64,000 bases of DNA from Streptomyces sp. SID8352 (GTDB taxonomy: Bacteria > Actinomycetota > Actinomycetes > Streptomycetales > Streptomycetaceae). The stretch lies in NCBI RefSeq assembly GCF_009862265.1, contig NZ_WWGX01000035.1:127786-191785 (forward strand), given 5' to 3'. The translations under genes and the position numbers were made by a program. This document shows, one piece after another, positions 50,825 through 60,361 of the stretch (position 1 is its first letter; every line of letters begins with the position of its first letter). The notes under the pieces were generated by a model. It saw only the letters and a program-made list of their open reading frames with translations. It was not told the origin of the DNA and searched no databases.

Positions 50825-51743
50825 CGCGCCGAGACCCGGCCGAAGGTCACAGAAGGAAAGGGACTCGACCGCGATCCATCCCCGCAGGCACCCGGCCCGG
50901 ATCGTCTCGTCGGTCCTCGTCGCCCTGATCGGGGTCTGGCTGTTCGCGGCTTTCGCCTTCAACCCGAACCTGCGCTGGGACACCGTCGGAGAGTACCTCT
51001 TTGACGATCGCATATTGACCGGTGTCGGTGTCACCATCCTGCTGACTTGTGTCGCCATGCTGATGGGCACCGTTCTGGGGGTTGTTCTTGCTGTCATGCG
51101 GCGTTCCCCCAATGTCATAGTGCGAGGAGCCGCCGGGGGCTACATATGGTTCTTCCGCGGCACGCCACTCCTGGTCCAGCTGATCCTCTGGTACAACCTT
51201 GCCGCCCTTTTCCCCCAGCTCAGCCTCGGGATTCCGGGCGGCCCCAGTTTCGTGGAGGTGGAGACCAACCAGATCCTGACCGGATTCGTGGCGGCGATCC
51301 TCGGACTGGGTCTCAACGAGGGTGCCTACATGGCAGAGGTCGTACGGAGCGGAATCCTGGGAGTCGAGAAGGGGCAGTTCGACGCGGCGGACTCTCTCAG
51401 CATGCGGCGTTCGCAGGTGATGCGATTCGTGGTGCTGCCCCAGGCGTTCCGGATCATTGTGCCGCCGACCGGAAATCAGTTCATCACCCTGTTCAAGACC
51501 ACCTCACTGGTCTCGGTCATCGCCGGGTCCGATCTGCTGACACAGGCCAAGAACATCTACGCTCACAACTTCATGGTGGTGGAGCTGCTCATCGTGGCCA
51601 CGTTCTGGTATCTGCTGCTCACCACCGCTTTCACCGCCGTCCAGTCACAGGTGGAGCGCCGACTGGGCAGGGGGCGAATGGAGGACAGCGGCGGCTTCGG
51701 GTTCTTCCAGCGGCTCGCCTTTGCCGGGAGGGGAACCTCATGA
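50817..51743 (+). CDS. Amino-acid ABC transporter permease
   Basis: 308 residues if the TTG at 50817 (overlapping the binding-protein stop) is used; no good ATG or GTG precedes the first helix, so the exact start is uncertain. The membrane domain runs from about 30 to 290. GVGVTILLTCVAMLMGTVLG and IWFFRGTPLLVQLILWYNLA are typical of HisM/GlnP permeases, and the ATPase-contact loop is DAADSLSMRRSQVMRFVVLP. Its stop overlaps the ATPase start (ATGA). Confidence 0.9.
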   Translation: MNSAPRPGRRSQKERDSTAIHPRRHPARIVSSVLVALIGVWLFAAFAFNPNLRWDTVGEYLFDDRILTGVGVTILLTCVAMLMGTVLGVVLAVMRRSPNVIVRGAAGGYIWFFRGTPLLVQLILWYNLAALFPQLSLGIPGGPSFVEVETNQILTGFVAAILGLGLNEGAYMAEVVRSGILGVEKGQFDAADSLSMRRSQVMRFVVLPQAFRIIVPPTGNQFITLFKTTSLVSVIAGSDLLTQAKNIYAHNFMVVELLIVATFWYLLLTTAFTAVQSQVERRLGRGRMEDSGGFGFFQRLAFAGRGTS

Positions 51744-52537
51744 ACGCCAACGAACCGGGACGGCCCATAGCCCTGCGGGCACAGGGTGTCCGCAAGTCCT
51801 ACCGCGGTCATGAGGTCCTCCAAGGTGTCGACCTGACCGTGCGCGAAGGACAGGTCTGTACCCTTCTCGGCCCGAGCGGCGCGGGTAAGAGCACGTTCCT
51901 GCGCTGCGTCAACCTCCTGGAGAACATCGACGGGGGCGAACTCGACGTCTACGGGGTCCCCCGTGGGTATGCGATCCGCAACGGGCGCCGCTACGAGGTC
52001 TCCGATCGTGAGCGCACCGATCGGCGGGCGGGCATCGGAATGGTCTTCCAGCACTTCAATCTGTTCCCGCACATGACGGTGCTGCAGAACATCACGGTGG
52101 GCCCGACGAAGGTCAAGAACGAGCCACGGGCCGAGGCGGAGGAGCGGGCGCGCCGGCTGCTCGCCAGGGTCGGCCTCGCCGACAAGGCGCACGAGTACCC
52201 GGGGCGGCTCTCCGGCGGACAGCAGCAGCGCGTCGGCATCGCCCGGGCGGTGGCCATGAGGCCCAGGCTGCTCCTCCTCGATGAGATCACCAGTGCCCTG
52301 GACCCGGAACTCGTCCGGGAGGTCCTCGACGTGGTGGCGGACCTCGCCGCAGACGGCATGACGATGCTCATCGTCACCCACGAAATGGCATTCGCCCGCA
52401 AGGTCAGCGATGTCGTGGCATTCATGGAGAAGGGGAAAGTGATGGAGTTCGGTTCTCCCGAGCAGGTTCTCGATTCTGACGCGCGACAGTCGCGCGCCAG
52501 CGCCTTCTGCGCGTCCAGTGAGGACGGGAATGTCTGA
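51740..52537 (+). CDS. Amino-acid ABC transporter ATPase
   Basis: 265 residues. Walker A is GPSGAGKST, the Q-loop is VFQHFNLFPHMT, the signature is LSGGQQQRVGIARA, Walker B is LLLDEITSALDPE and the switch is VTHEMAF. A stretch of about 15 residues between Walker A and the Q-loop (YAIRNGRRYEVSDRERTD) is longer than in GlnQ. The start overlaps the permease stop and the end overlaps the next enzyme gene by 8 bp, linking uptake to catabolism. Confidence 0.93.
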   Translation: MNANEPGRPIALRAQGVRKSYRGHEVLQGVDLTVREGQVCTLLGPSGAGKSTFLRCVNLLENIDGGELDVYGVPRGYAIRNGRRYEVSDRERTDRRAGIGMVFQHFNLFPHMTVLQNITVGPTKVKNEPRAEAEERARRLLARVGLADKAHEYPGRLSGGQQQRVGIARAVAMRPRLLLLDEITSALDPELVREVLDVVADLAADGMTMLIVTHEMAFARKVSDVVAFMEKGKVMEFGSPEQVLDSDARQSRASAFCASSEDGNV

Positions 52538-54257
52538 GATGACTGATGCCGCGCTGATGGAGACGGGCGCCGACGCACTGGTCGACGAGCTTCAACGCGG
52601 CGGTGTGGAATACGTCTTCGCGAACGTCGGGACCGACTACCCGGCCATCATCGAGGCCTTCGCCCGGCGCCGGGCGGCAGGGCTGCCCACGCCGAAGGTC
52701 GTGCTCTGCCAGCACGAGGTGGTGGCGATCGCCGCGGCCGCCGGATACGCACAGGCCACCGGCCGCGTGCAGGCCGTATTCGTGCATGTCGACGTGGGTA
52801 CCGCCAATCTGGGCGGAATGCTCCACAACGTGAACCGCGGTCACATCGGCGTGGTGATCATATCCGGGCAGTCGCCCTGGACGACCAACGGCGAACTGCC
52901 GGGCTCTCGTAGTAACCCCGTCCAGTACTGGCAGGACATTCCCGACCAGATGGGTATCGTCCGGCCGTACACGCGCTGGAGCTACGAGGTGAAGACGGCG
53001 CTGAACGTACGCCAGTTGGTGCGGCGCGCCCTGCGCGTGGCGGGAGCACCGCTGGGGGGACCGGTGTACCTGATGGCCGCCCGTGAGCCCCTCGCACAGG
53101 AGGTCGCGGTCTCGGAGTCCGCGTCGCCCCGTGACTACCGGCCGGTGCAGACCGTCCCGGCTCCTGAGGCCATGGACACACTGGCCGGCCTGATCCGCGA
53201 CGCGCAGGCCCCCCTGATCGTGACCAGCTACCTGGGCAGGGACCCCCTGGCCGTTCCGGCCCTGGTCGAGTTCGCCGAGGACTGGGCGGTGCCGGTGGTC
53301 GAGGTCTCCTCCGACGTCCTGAACTTCCCGCGCGACCACGAGCTGCACGCGGGCTCGGACGCCGCGGCCCTCCTGCCCGGGGCCGATCTCATCGTGGTCC
53401 TGGACTGCGACATGCCGTGGCTGCCCCTGCGTGCGCAGGCCGGTCCGCGGAGCCGGGTCGTGCATGTGGACGCAGACGTCGAGAAGCTGGACATCGGACT
53501 GATCGACGTCGAGGCGGACCTGGTCGTGCAGGCATCCGGCGCCGCCACTCTCCGCGCCCTGCGTGAACGCCTCCACGAGGAGCGGTCATCGAGGGCGGAG
53601 CAGATACGGCAGCGCCGCCACCGTGTCCGCCGGGCCGGCCGTGACTTCCGCGCGAACCTCGTCGCCACCCCCACCCAGGGCCCCGGCATCGCGCCCCGAC
53701 TCGTGGCCGAGGCGCTGGGGAGGCTGCTGGACGAGGACGCCATCCTGATGGACGAGAGCATCTCCAGCCAGAAGTACACCCGCCTGCTGACCGGCAGGAA
53801 CAGACCCGGGACGTACTTCGGTCCCGGGGGGTCCTCGCTGGGCTGGGGACTGGGGGCCGGCCTCGGAGCCAAGCTGGCGCATCCGGAGCGCGACGTGGTG
53901 GTGGCCGTCGCTGACGGAGCCTTCGTGTTCGGTGCGCCCTCGGCCGTCTACTGGGGCGCCCGCAAGTACGGGGCCGCGTTCCTCACCGTCGTGTTCAACA
54001 ACAGCGCCTGGGAAGCGGTGGAGATCGCCACCGCCGAGCAGTATCCCGGTGGCACGGCTGTGGCCCAGGGCGAGTTCATGGCCGACCTGACCCCGAACAT
54101 CGACCTGGTCGGTGTCGCCGCGGCGTCGGGTGGGGCATGGGGCGTGCGCGTCGAGGACGCCGCACACCTGGACGAGGCACTCAGCCAGGCCCTGGAACAG
54201 GTGCGGGCGGGCATTCCGGCGGTCGTCGAGGTACGAGTCCAGGTCGGCAGCCGATGA
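52530..54257 (+). CDS. Thiamine-diphosphate-dependent enzyme (acetolactate synthase/decarboxylase family)
   Basis: 575 residues from the ATG at 52530. The three-domain layout is that of acetohydroxyacid synthase and 2-oxoacid decarboxylases. The ThDP-activating glutamate is in CQHEVVAIAAAAGYA, the central domain follows, and the ThDP/Mg motif is ADGAFVFGAP... ending FNNSAWEA. It does not closely resemble sulfoacetaldehyde acetyltransferase as I remember it. With an aldehyde dehydrogenase overlapping downstream, decarboxylation of a 2-oxoacid to an aldehyde is the likeliest role. Confidence 0.85.
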   Translation: MSEMTDAALMETGADALVDELQRGGVEYVFANVGTDYPAIIEAFARRRAAGLPTPKVVLCQHEVVAIAAAAGYAQATGRVQAVFVHVDVGTANLGGMLHNVNRGHIGVVIISGQSPWTTNGELPGSRSNPVQYWQDIPDQMGIVRPYTRWSYEVKTALNVRQLVRRALRVAGAPLGGPVYLMAAREPLAQEVAVSESASPRDYRPVQTVPAPEAMDTLAGLIRDAQAPLIVTSYLGRDPLAVPALVEFAEDWAVPVVEVSSDVLNFPRDHELHAGSDAAALLPGADLIVVLDCDMPWLPLRAQAGPRSRVVHVDADVEKLDIGLIDVEADLVVQASGAATLRALRERLHEERSSRAEQIRQRRHRVRRAGRDFRANLVATPTQGPGIAPRLVAEALGRLLDEDAILMDESISSQKYTRLLTGRNRPGTYFGPGGSSLGWGLGAGLGAKLAHPERDVVVAVADGAFVFGAPSAVYWGARKYGAAFLTVVFNNSAWEAVEIATAEQYPGGTAVAQGEFMADLTPNIDLVGVAAASGGAWGVRVEDAAHLDEALSQALEQVRAGIPAVVEVRVQVGSR

Positions 54258-55744
54258 CCGGGCGGATGTGGCTGCTCGTCCTTGACGGCGCCGACGCACC
54301 GGCGCGTTCGGGCTCGGTCGCCCCTGTCATCGACCCCTCCACGGGTACCGCGTTCGCCACCTGCGCGATGGGAGGGGCGGACGATGTCGAGGCGGCCGTC
54401 CACAGCGCGAGTGTCGCCCAGGAGCGCTGGGCGGCCCTCGTCCCGGCCGAGCGCGGACGAGTGCTGGCGCGCATGGCCCGGGAACTGCGCGACCACGCCG
54501 ACGAACTCGCCGTCCTGGAGACGCGGAACACCGGAAAACCCCTGCGCGAGTCCCGTTTCGACGTCGCCAGCGCGGCACGGTACTTCGAGTTCTACGCCGG
54601 TGCGGTGGACAAGATCGGCGGCCACACCATCCCCCTGGGTGAGGAATACCTGTCCTATACCCGACGTGAACCCTTCGGGGTGGTCGGCGTGATCGTGCCG
54701 TGGAATGCCCCGTTGCAGCAGGCCGCCCGCTCTGTCGCACCCGCTCTTGCCGCGGGTAACGCCGTGGTGCTCAAGCCGGATGAGCACACCCCTCTGACGG
54801 CGCTCCGGCTGGGGCGGCTGGCCGTACGGGCGGGGCTGCCCGCGGGGTTGCTCAACGTGGTTCCCGGGCACGGGACCGAGGCGGGTGCGGCCGTCGTGGC
54901 CCACCCGGCGATCGGCAAGGTGTTCTTCACGGGCTCCCTGGCCGTGGGGCGGATCGTGGCTGCCGGGGCCGCGGCCCGGGTCGCTCCGGTCGGACTCGAA
55001 CTGGGCGGCAAGTCGCCGCACATCATCTTCGAGGACGCCGACATCCTCTCCGCGTCTCAGGACGCGGTCACCGCGATCACCCTGAACACCGGTCAGGTCT
55101 GTTCGGCCGGAAGCCGGCTGCTGGTGCACGAGAGCATCATCGACCAGGTGCAGGCGGAGGTCTGCACCCGCATGGAGGCTCTCACGGTGGGGCCCGGCGA
55201 ACGGGATCCGGACGTGGGACCGCTGACGACGGCCGAACAGTTCGAGACCGTGCTGGCACACCTGCGGCGGGCTCGTTCGGACGGAGCGACGGTCGCCCTC
55301 GGAGGAGGAGCCGTGACCGACGCCGGCCTGCCCGCCGGCTACTACGTCCAGCCCACGGTGCTCAGCAACGTTCCTCCCACCGCGGCTGTCCTGCGGGAGG
55401 AGGTGTTCGGCCCTGTGCTCACCGTCCAGCCCTTCTCCACCGACGAGGAGGCGATCGCGCTGGCCAACGGTACCGACTACGGGCTTGTCGCCGGAATCTG
55501 GACTCGGGACCTGACCCGGGCGCATCGCGTCGCGGCACGTCTGGACGCCGGTCAGGTCTTCGTGAACGAGTACTTCGCCGGCGGAGAGGAGACCCCGTTC
55601 GGCGGTCGCCGCTTCAGCGGGTACGGGCGGGAGAAGGGGCTGGAGGCGCTGGAGCACTATCAGCAGTCCAAGACCGTGACGATCCGGCTGCGCGCGGCGT
55701 CCGCCGGGATCGACGAGGAGAGGAACGCCCATGGGAGCAGCTGA
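54254..55744 (+). CDS. Aldehyde dehydrogenase
   Basis: 496 residues from an ATG overlapping the ThDP-enzyme stop (ATGA). The catalytic glutamate is in LELGGKSPHIIF and the cysteine in TGQVCSAGSR. The cofactor loop is FTGSLAVGRIV. It should oxidise the aldehyde made by the ThDP enzyme to a carboxylic acid, which the CaiB-type transferase in the same operon can activate. Its last 14 bases overlap the regulator gene that follows. Confidence 0.92.
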   Translation: MTGRMWLLVLDGADAPARSGSVAPVIDPSTGTAFATCAMGGADDVEAAVHSASVAQERWAALVPAERGRVLARMARELRDHADELAVLETRNTGKPLRESRFDVASAARYFEFYAGAVDKIGGHTIPLGEEYLSYTRREPFGVVGVIVPWNAPLQQAARSVAPALAAGNAVVLKPDEHTPLTALRLGRLAVRAGLPAGLLNVVPGHGTEAGAAVVAHPAIGKVFFTGSLAVGRIVAAGAAARVAPVGLELGGKSPHIIFEDADILSASQDAVTAITLNTGQVCSAGSRLLVHESIIDQVQAEVCTRMEALTVGPGERDPDVGPLTTAEQFETVLAHLRRARSDGATVALGGGAVTDAGLPAGYYVQPTVLSNVPPTAAVLREEVFGPVLTVQPFSTDEEAIALANGTDYGLVAGIWTRDLTRAHRVAARLDAGQVFVNEYFAGGEETPFGGRRFSGYGREKGLEALEHYQQSKTVTIRLRAASAGIDEERNAHGSS

Positions 55745-56348
55745 GAGCCGCGTCACGAACGAACTCACCAAAGGGTTCGGGTTGCGGGCCCGTGAGGTGC
55801 GGCTTGCTCAGCGCAAGACGCTGGCCGACGTAGCGGCGCTGGCCGGCCTGACGCCCGGATACCTGTCCAGGGTGGAGAACGGCGTCAGCACCGCCTCGGT
55901 CGCGGCACTGGTCCGGATCTGCGAGGCGCTCGAGACCTCACTGACCGACCTGCTCACCGATTCCTCCGCGCAGTCGCTGACGGCCGCGCACTCCCAGCCG
56001 ATCGACTTCGGTGGGGTCGATCTTCAGGAATGGCTGCTCACGCCCACGAGTGAGCGCCGAATTCAGGCAATCCTTTCCGAAATCGGGCCGCGCGGCGGAA
56101 GCGGTGACGAGTTCTACGACCTTCCTGTCGATGTCGAGTTCGTGTACGTGATCAGTGGCCGCCTCGCCATCACCTTCGAGGACCATGTGGTCCTGCTTCA
56201 CCAGGGTGATGCGTTCACGTTCCCCAAGGCCGCCCATCATTTCCGCAACGCGGACGAGATCGGCACGACGAAGGTGCTGTGGATCTTCTCTCCCGCGTTG
56301 CCCGGCAGAGACGTACGAGGAGGCGGTGACAGCCATGACACGCGGTGA
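55731..56348 (+). CDS. XRE-family regulator with C-terminal cupin domain
   Basis: 205 residues. The helix-turn-helix (about 16-72) contains KTLADVAALAGLTPGYLSRVENG, and the cupin sensor (about 115-190) contains VEFVYVISGRLAITFEDH and GDAFTFPKAAHHFRN. This is the layout of PuuR-like regulators that sense small catabolic substrates. It lies inside the operon, overlapping both neighbours by 14 bp, so it is made together with the enzymes and probably acts as a substrate-released repressor of the operon. Confidence 0.9.
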   Translation: MGAAESRVTNELTKGFGLRAREVRLAQRKTLADVAALAGLTPGYLSRVENGVSTASVAALVRICEALETSLTDLLTDSSAQSLTAAHSQPIDFGGVDLQEWLLTPTSERRIQAILSEIGPRGGSGDEFYDLPVDVEFVYVISGRLAITFEDHVVLLHQGDAFTFPKAAHHFRNADEIGTTKVLWIFSPALPGRDVRGGGDSHDTR

Positions 56349-57402
56349 TGCCGTGGTCGACGGGCTCAAGGCCCGTGCCACACCGGTAGTGCGAGGTCTT
56401 CTGTACGAGGAGTTCACACCCGGCAGGACCTTCCGGCATCATTGGGGCCGGACGATTACGGAGTCGGACAACTCGTCCTTCGTGGCCCTGACGTTGTCCT
56501 ACAACCCGCTGTACTTCAACCGGGAGTACGTGCGCGCCCACGGCCTGGAGCCGGATCTGTGCCACCCCATGCTGGCCTTCCTTGTCGCCTTCGGGCTCAG
56601 CGTGGAGGACCTGAGTGAACTCGGCGGCCCCTTCCTCGGGGTCGACCGGCTGCGTTTCCACCGCCGGGTCCGCGTGGGTGAGACGATCACCGCGAACAGC
56701 ACGGTCATCTCCCGCCGTCTGTCCCGGTCGCGTCCGGACACCGGCATCGTCACCTGGCTCACCCGGGGGTGGGTGGGCGGAGAGCTGGCGCTCAGTTTCG
56801 AACGGACCAACCTCGTCGTGCTGGCCGGGTCGGCTTCCGACCTGCCTTCACCCGACCATCCCGCCCCCGGTGCGGTCTCCTCGCCCGAGGCGACGGTGCC
56901 CGCCGACTGGGAGGTCCACCGGTCCCGGGAGATCAGTGACATGACGGGTGACACCTACGCCGAGACCTACGGCATCGGCTCGGTGCTGAAGCACCAGCGA
57001 GGCAAGACGATCACGGCGGCCGACCACACCCTGCTGACCCACATCGCCATGAACACCGCTCAGGACCACTTCAACGAGCACTTCGTCCAGGACGGCGAGT
57101 TCAAGAGCAAGCCGGTCTTCGGCGGTGTCACCGCTTCCCTGGTCCTCGGCCTGGCCACCCAGGACACAGCGGAGACGGCGCTGTGGGAGAGCGAACTCAC
57201 AGGGGTGCGTCTGCACCGGCCCGTCTTCGAGGGCACCACCGTCTACGCCTGCTCCGAACTCATCGGAGCCGGTGAGGGGCCCACCCCCGACACCGCCACC
57301 CGGACCTGGACCCACTACGGGCTGGATGCCCAGGACCGGCTGCTGTTCCAGGGGACGCGCAGCATCGTGGTCAAGCGCGCGAGCCACTGGAGCAGTCGAT
57401 GA
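56335..57402 (+). CDS. MaoC-type double-hotdog enoyl-CoA hydratase
   Basis: 355 residues from an ATG with acgaggagg upstream. It has two hotdog domains: the N-terminal one with SYNPLYFNREYVRAHGL and the C-terminal one with TAQDHFNEHFVQ then SKPVFGGVTASLVLGLAT. The length and double fold resemble mesaconyl-CoA hydratases, which add water to a branched unsaturated dicarboxyl-CoA. Coupled to a CaiB-type CoA-transferase (ATGA) and a CitE-type lyase, it would provide the hydroxyacyl-CoA that the lyase splits. Confidence 0.87.
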   Translation: MTRGDAVVDGLKARATPVVRGLLYEEFTPGRTFRHHWGRTITESDNSSFVALTLSYNPLYFNREYVRAHGLEPDLCHPMLAFLVAFGLSVEDLSELGGPFLGVDRLRFHRRVRVGETITANSTVISRRLSRSRPDTGIVTWLTRGWVGGELALSFERTNLVVLAGSASDLPSPDHPAPGAVSSPEATVPADWEVHRSREISDMTGDTYAETYGIGSVLKHQRGKTITAADHTLLTHIAMNTAQDHFNEHFVQDGEFKSKPVFGGVTASLVLGLATQDTAETALWESELTGVRLHRPVFEGTTVYACSELIGAGEGPTPDTATRTWTHYGLDAQDRLLFQGTRSIVVKRASHWSSR

Positions 57403-58736
57403 GTGCGAGGCCGGGCATGGAGGCGGAGGAACGGGCGCAGGCCGACAAGCCCTTGGCCGGACTGGTGGTCGCCGACTTCACCCAGTTCCTCTCAGGTCCG
57501 TTCGCGACCATGCTGCTGGCCGACCTGGGAGCCGACGTCATCAAGATCGAATCTCCGAAGGGGGACATCACCCGAGGCGAGGGCCCATGGGTCCCGGGCG
57601 ATGCGGAGCGCGTCTTCGGCGGCTACTTCCAGAGCGTCAACCGGAACAAGCGGAGCCTGGTGCTGAACCTGAAGGCACCGGGGGCCGCCGACGCGGTGCA
57701 GCGGATAGTGCGACGGTGCGACATCGTGGTGGAGAACTACCGCTCCGGAGTCATGGAGCGGGCCGGCTGCGGATACGAGACCCTGGCACAGGCCAACCCA
57801 AGGCTGATCTACGCCGCGCTGCGCGGATTCGGGGACGACCGGACGGGGCGCAGCCCGTACGGTGACTGGCCCGCCTACGACGTTGTGGCTCAGGCCATGG
57901 GCGGACTGATGGAGGTCAACGGGCAACCGGGCGGTCCGCCCACCAAGGTGGGTCCGGGCATCGGTGACATCTTCCCGGCGACGCTGCTGGCCGTGGGAAT
58001 CCTCTCGGCGGTCCACCGGCGCGAGCGCACCGGCCGCGGAGGCTTCGTCGACGTGGCGATGCTCGACGCGATCCTGAGTCTGTGCGAACGCCTGGTGTAC
58101 CAGCACTCCTACACCGGAGCGGTACCTACCAGAATCGGCAATGAGCACCCCATTCTGTGTCCCTTTGGGGTCTACCCCACCTCGGACGGATGGGTCGCGC
58201 TGGCCGCTCCCGGCAACCACCACTGGGCCGAACTGGCCCGGTTGATGGGACGGCCGGAACTGGTGGACGACCCGGCCTTCGCGACCAACGAGGAGCGGAC
58301 GGCGCACAGCGCCGAGGTGCGCCGAGTGGTGGAGGACTGGAGCAGGCACCTGACGACCGGTGAGGTCCTCCGGACACTGGGCGGAGTCATCCCGGTCGGT
58401 CCGGTCAATTCCATCAGCGACATCTATGCCGATGCCCACGCACAGATCCGGGGCATGCTCCCGCATGTGGAGGACCCGTCGGGCCGGGCAGTGCAGATCG
58501 CGGGGAACCCGATCAAGATGACCGACAGCCGACTGGACTACCACAGGGCCCCCTATCTGGGAGAACACAACTCCGTGGTCCTTTCGGAACTGGGCTTCTC
58601 CGAAGCCGCCGTTCAAGAACTTGTCGACCGGGGTGTGGTGGTGTCCGACACGAGGCGAGAAGCCCGCCTCACGTCCGGCGGCCAGTCGCCCACGCCCCTT
58701 CACCGCGCCGACCCGATGAAGGAGAGTTCCAGGTGA
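57399..58736 (+). CDS. CaiB/BaiF family CoA-transferase
   Basis: 445 residues, start overlapping the hydratase stop and stop overlapping the lyase start. Class III features are LAGLVVADFTQFLSGPFATM, DIVVENYRSGVMERAG and the catalytic-type Asp in VGPGIGDIFPATLLAVG, followed by RRERTGRGGFVDVAMLD. It should make the CoA ester of a dicarboxylic or branched acid such as mesaconate, itaconate or citramalate, with succinyl-CoA as donor. Placement between hydratase and lyase genes supports this kind of role. Confidence 0.9.
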   Translation: MSARPGMEAEERAQADKPLAGLVVADFTQFLSGPFATMLLADLGADVIKIESPKGDITRGEGPWVPGDAERVFGGYFQSVNRNKRSLVLNLKAPGAADAVQRIVRRCDIVVENYRSGVMERAGCGYETLAQANPRLIYAALRGFGDDRTGRSPYGDWPAYDVVAQAMGGLMEVNGQPGGPPTKVGPGIGDIFPATLLAVGILSAVHRRERTGRGGFVDVAMLDAILSLCERLVYQHSYTGAVPTRIGNEHPILCPFGVYPTSDGWVALAAPGNHHWAELARLMGRPELVDDPAFATNEERTAHSAEVRRVVEDWSRHLTTGEVLRTLGGVIPVGPVNSISDIYADAHAQIRGMLPHVEDPSGRAVQIAGNPIKMTDSRLDYHRAPYLGEHNSVVLSELGFSEAAVQELVDRGVVVSDTRREARLTSGGQSPTPLHRADPMKESSR

Positions 58737-59641
58737 ACCCGCGCAGGAGTGTCCTGTCCACCCCCGGTGACAGCGAGTCAATGATCCGCAAGGCCGCCGC
58801 CAGCCAGGCCGACCAGGTCTTCCTGGACCTGGAGGACGCCGTCGCCGACACGAGCAAGGACGAGGCTCGGCAACGAGCGACCTGGGCACTCGCCAATCTG
58901 GATTGGAAGCCCGGCACCCGGTCGATCCGGATGAACGCGGTCACCAGCCCCTTCGGATACCAGGACGTCATCGACGTGGTCACCGGCGCCGGATCATCGC
59001 TGGACACGATCGTCGTGCCGAAGGTCACCACGGCCCGGGACGTCTGGTGGGTCGCCACCCTCCTCGAACAGGTTGAGGCGGTGGCCGGAATCGATCGGCA
59101 GATTGGTCTGGAGGTGCTGATCGAGGAGCCCGCCGCCGTACTGAACGCGCACGAGATCGCCACGTCGAGCAGGCGTGTGCGTTCGCTGATGTTCGGGCCG
59201 GCGGATCTGACGGCGGCCATCGGGGCCACCGTCGACGCCATCGACGGGTGGCTCCCGCGCCACCCCGGTGACTTCTACCACCACACCCGCTCCCAGATAG
59301 CGCTCGCCGCGGCCGCGGCCAAGGTCGCCGCGGTCGACGGGCCGTACGGGGCGTTCCGGGACGGGGAGGGCTACCGAGCCCTGTGCGCGATGGTGGCCGA
59401 TCTCGGATACCAGGGCAAGTGGGCCATCCACCCCTCGCAGATCGAGATCGCCAACGAGGTGTTCTCACCTCAGGAGGCGGAACTGGCGTTCGCCAGGCGC
59501 GTGGTGGAGGCGTACCGGCAGGCTGCCGGTGCCGGACACGGGGCGGCAACGCTGGACGGAGCGCTGATCGACGCGGCAGATGTCCGGCGTGCGAAATCGG
59601 TGTTGGAACGGGCACGCGCGATCGGAGTGCCGACGCCATGA
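58733..59641 (+). CDS. CitE/HpcH-type CoA-ester lyase
   Basis: 302 residues from a GTG start (GTGA overlap). It opens NPRRSVLSTPGDSESMIRKA with the family's R-S-x-L-x-x-P-G, then QVFLDLEDAVADTSKDEAR with the metal-binding acidic residues, and LMFGPADLTAAIG. The family splits malyl-, methylmalyl- or citramalyl-CoA into acetyl- or propionyl-CoA and glyoxylate or pyruvate. It is the likely C-C cleavage step of the operon. Confidence 0.9.
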   Translation: MNPRRSVLSTPGDSESMIRKAAASQADQVFLDLEDAVADTSKDEARQRATWALANLDWKPGTRSIRMNAVTSPFGYQDVIDVVTGAGSSLDTIVVPKVTTARDVWWVATLLEQVEAVAGIDRQIGLEVLIEEPAAVLNAHEIATSSRRVRSLMFGPADLTAAIGATVDAIDGWLPRHPGDFYHHTRSQIALAAAAAKVAAVDGPYGAFRDGEGYRALCAMVADLGYQGKWAIHPSQIEIANEVFSPQEAELAFARRVVEAYRQAAGAGHGAATLDGALIDAADVRRAKSVLERARAIGVPTP

Positions 59642-60054
59642 CGGTGGTCCACCGACACCGGGTGCGGATTCACGAGGTTGACGCGCAGGGGCATGTGTTC
59701 CACGGCTGCTACTTCGCGATCGTGGACGATGCCCTGACCGAGTGGGTCCGAACCGTGACCGGCCGGGGCTGGGCCTCCCTGGCAGCCCAAGGGCTGGATC
59801 TGGTGGTCGGAGAGGTACAAGCCCGATTCCTGGCCCCGGCCCTCCTGGATGACGAACTCCAGGTGCTGGTCCAGGACGCCGAGGTCGGCCGCACCAGCCT
59901 CACCGTCAGCTACCTGATCACGCGGCCCACCGCTGAAGGAGCCGAGGAGGAATGCGTCGAGGTCAGAGCCCGGTACGTGAACTGGGACGCTGCCGACGGC
60001 TCCTCACGCGCCATCGGGGAACCGTTCCGCTCCTGTCTCACCTTGGGCAAGTAG
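59638..60054 (+). CDS. Acyl-CoA thioesterase (4-hydroxybenzoyl-CoA thioesterase/YbgC type)
   Basis: 138 residues, single hotdog domain. The N-terminal HRVRIHEVDAQGHVFHGCY contains the family's catalytic-type Asp. The start overlaps the lyase stop (ATGA), so it is the last of eight linked overlaps. It hydrolyses a CoA ester, perhaps to release CoA from a side product or an over-accumulated intermediate. Substrate unknown. Confidence 0.87.
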   Translation: MTVVHRHRVRIHEVDAQGHVFHGCYFAIVDDALTEWVRTVTGRGWASLAAQGLDLVVGEVQARFLAPALLDDELQVLVQDAEVGRTSLTVSYLITRPTAEGAEEECVEVRARYVNWDAADGSSRAIGEPFRSCLTLGK

Positions 60055-60361
60055 CCCGGGACGGATCAGGGGCTCGGAGGTGGCGCTCCCCGAGCGCCTC
60101 CGTCATGGAGGCGCAGGAGAAGGAGCCGGGAACGCTGCGGAGTTCCGTCCGACGCTCCCGTCGGCCGGCCGGTGTCCGGGCGGGAACACGTGACCCCTGG
60201 ATGCCGGCGCGCGGCCGGTGGGGCACCAGCCTCATCGGCCGCGGTGCCGCGAGGACGACACCGTGCAACCGGGCGGGGACGCCCGCCGTCATGCCGCCGC
60301 GCGCAGGCTGCGAACCGCTCGGGTCCGCGACCCGGGACGACGTCAATCACAGGAGGACAAC
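60055..60361 (+). other. 307-bp gap before the aminotransferase gene
   Basis: No supported gene. It breaks the chain of overlapping genes and may carry a separate promoter for the aminotransferase, whose ribosome site caggaggac ends the gap. Confidence 0.5.
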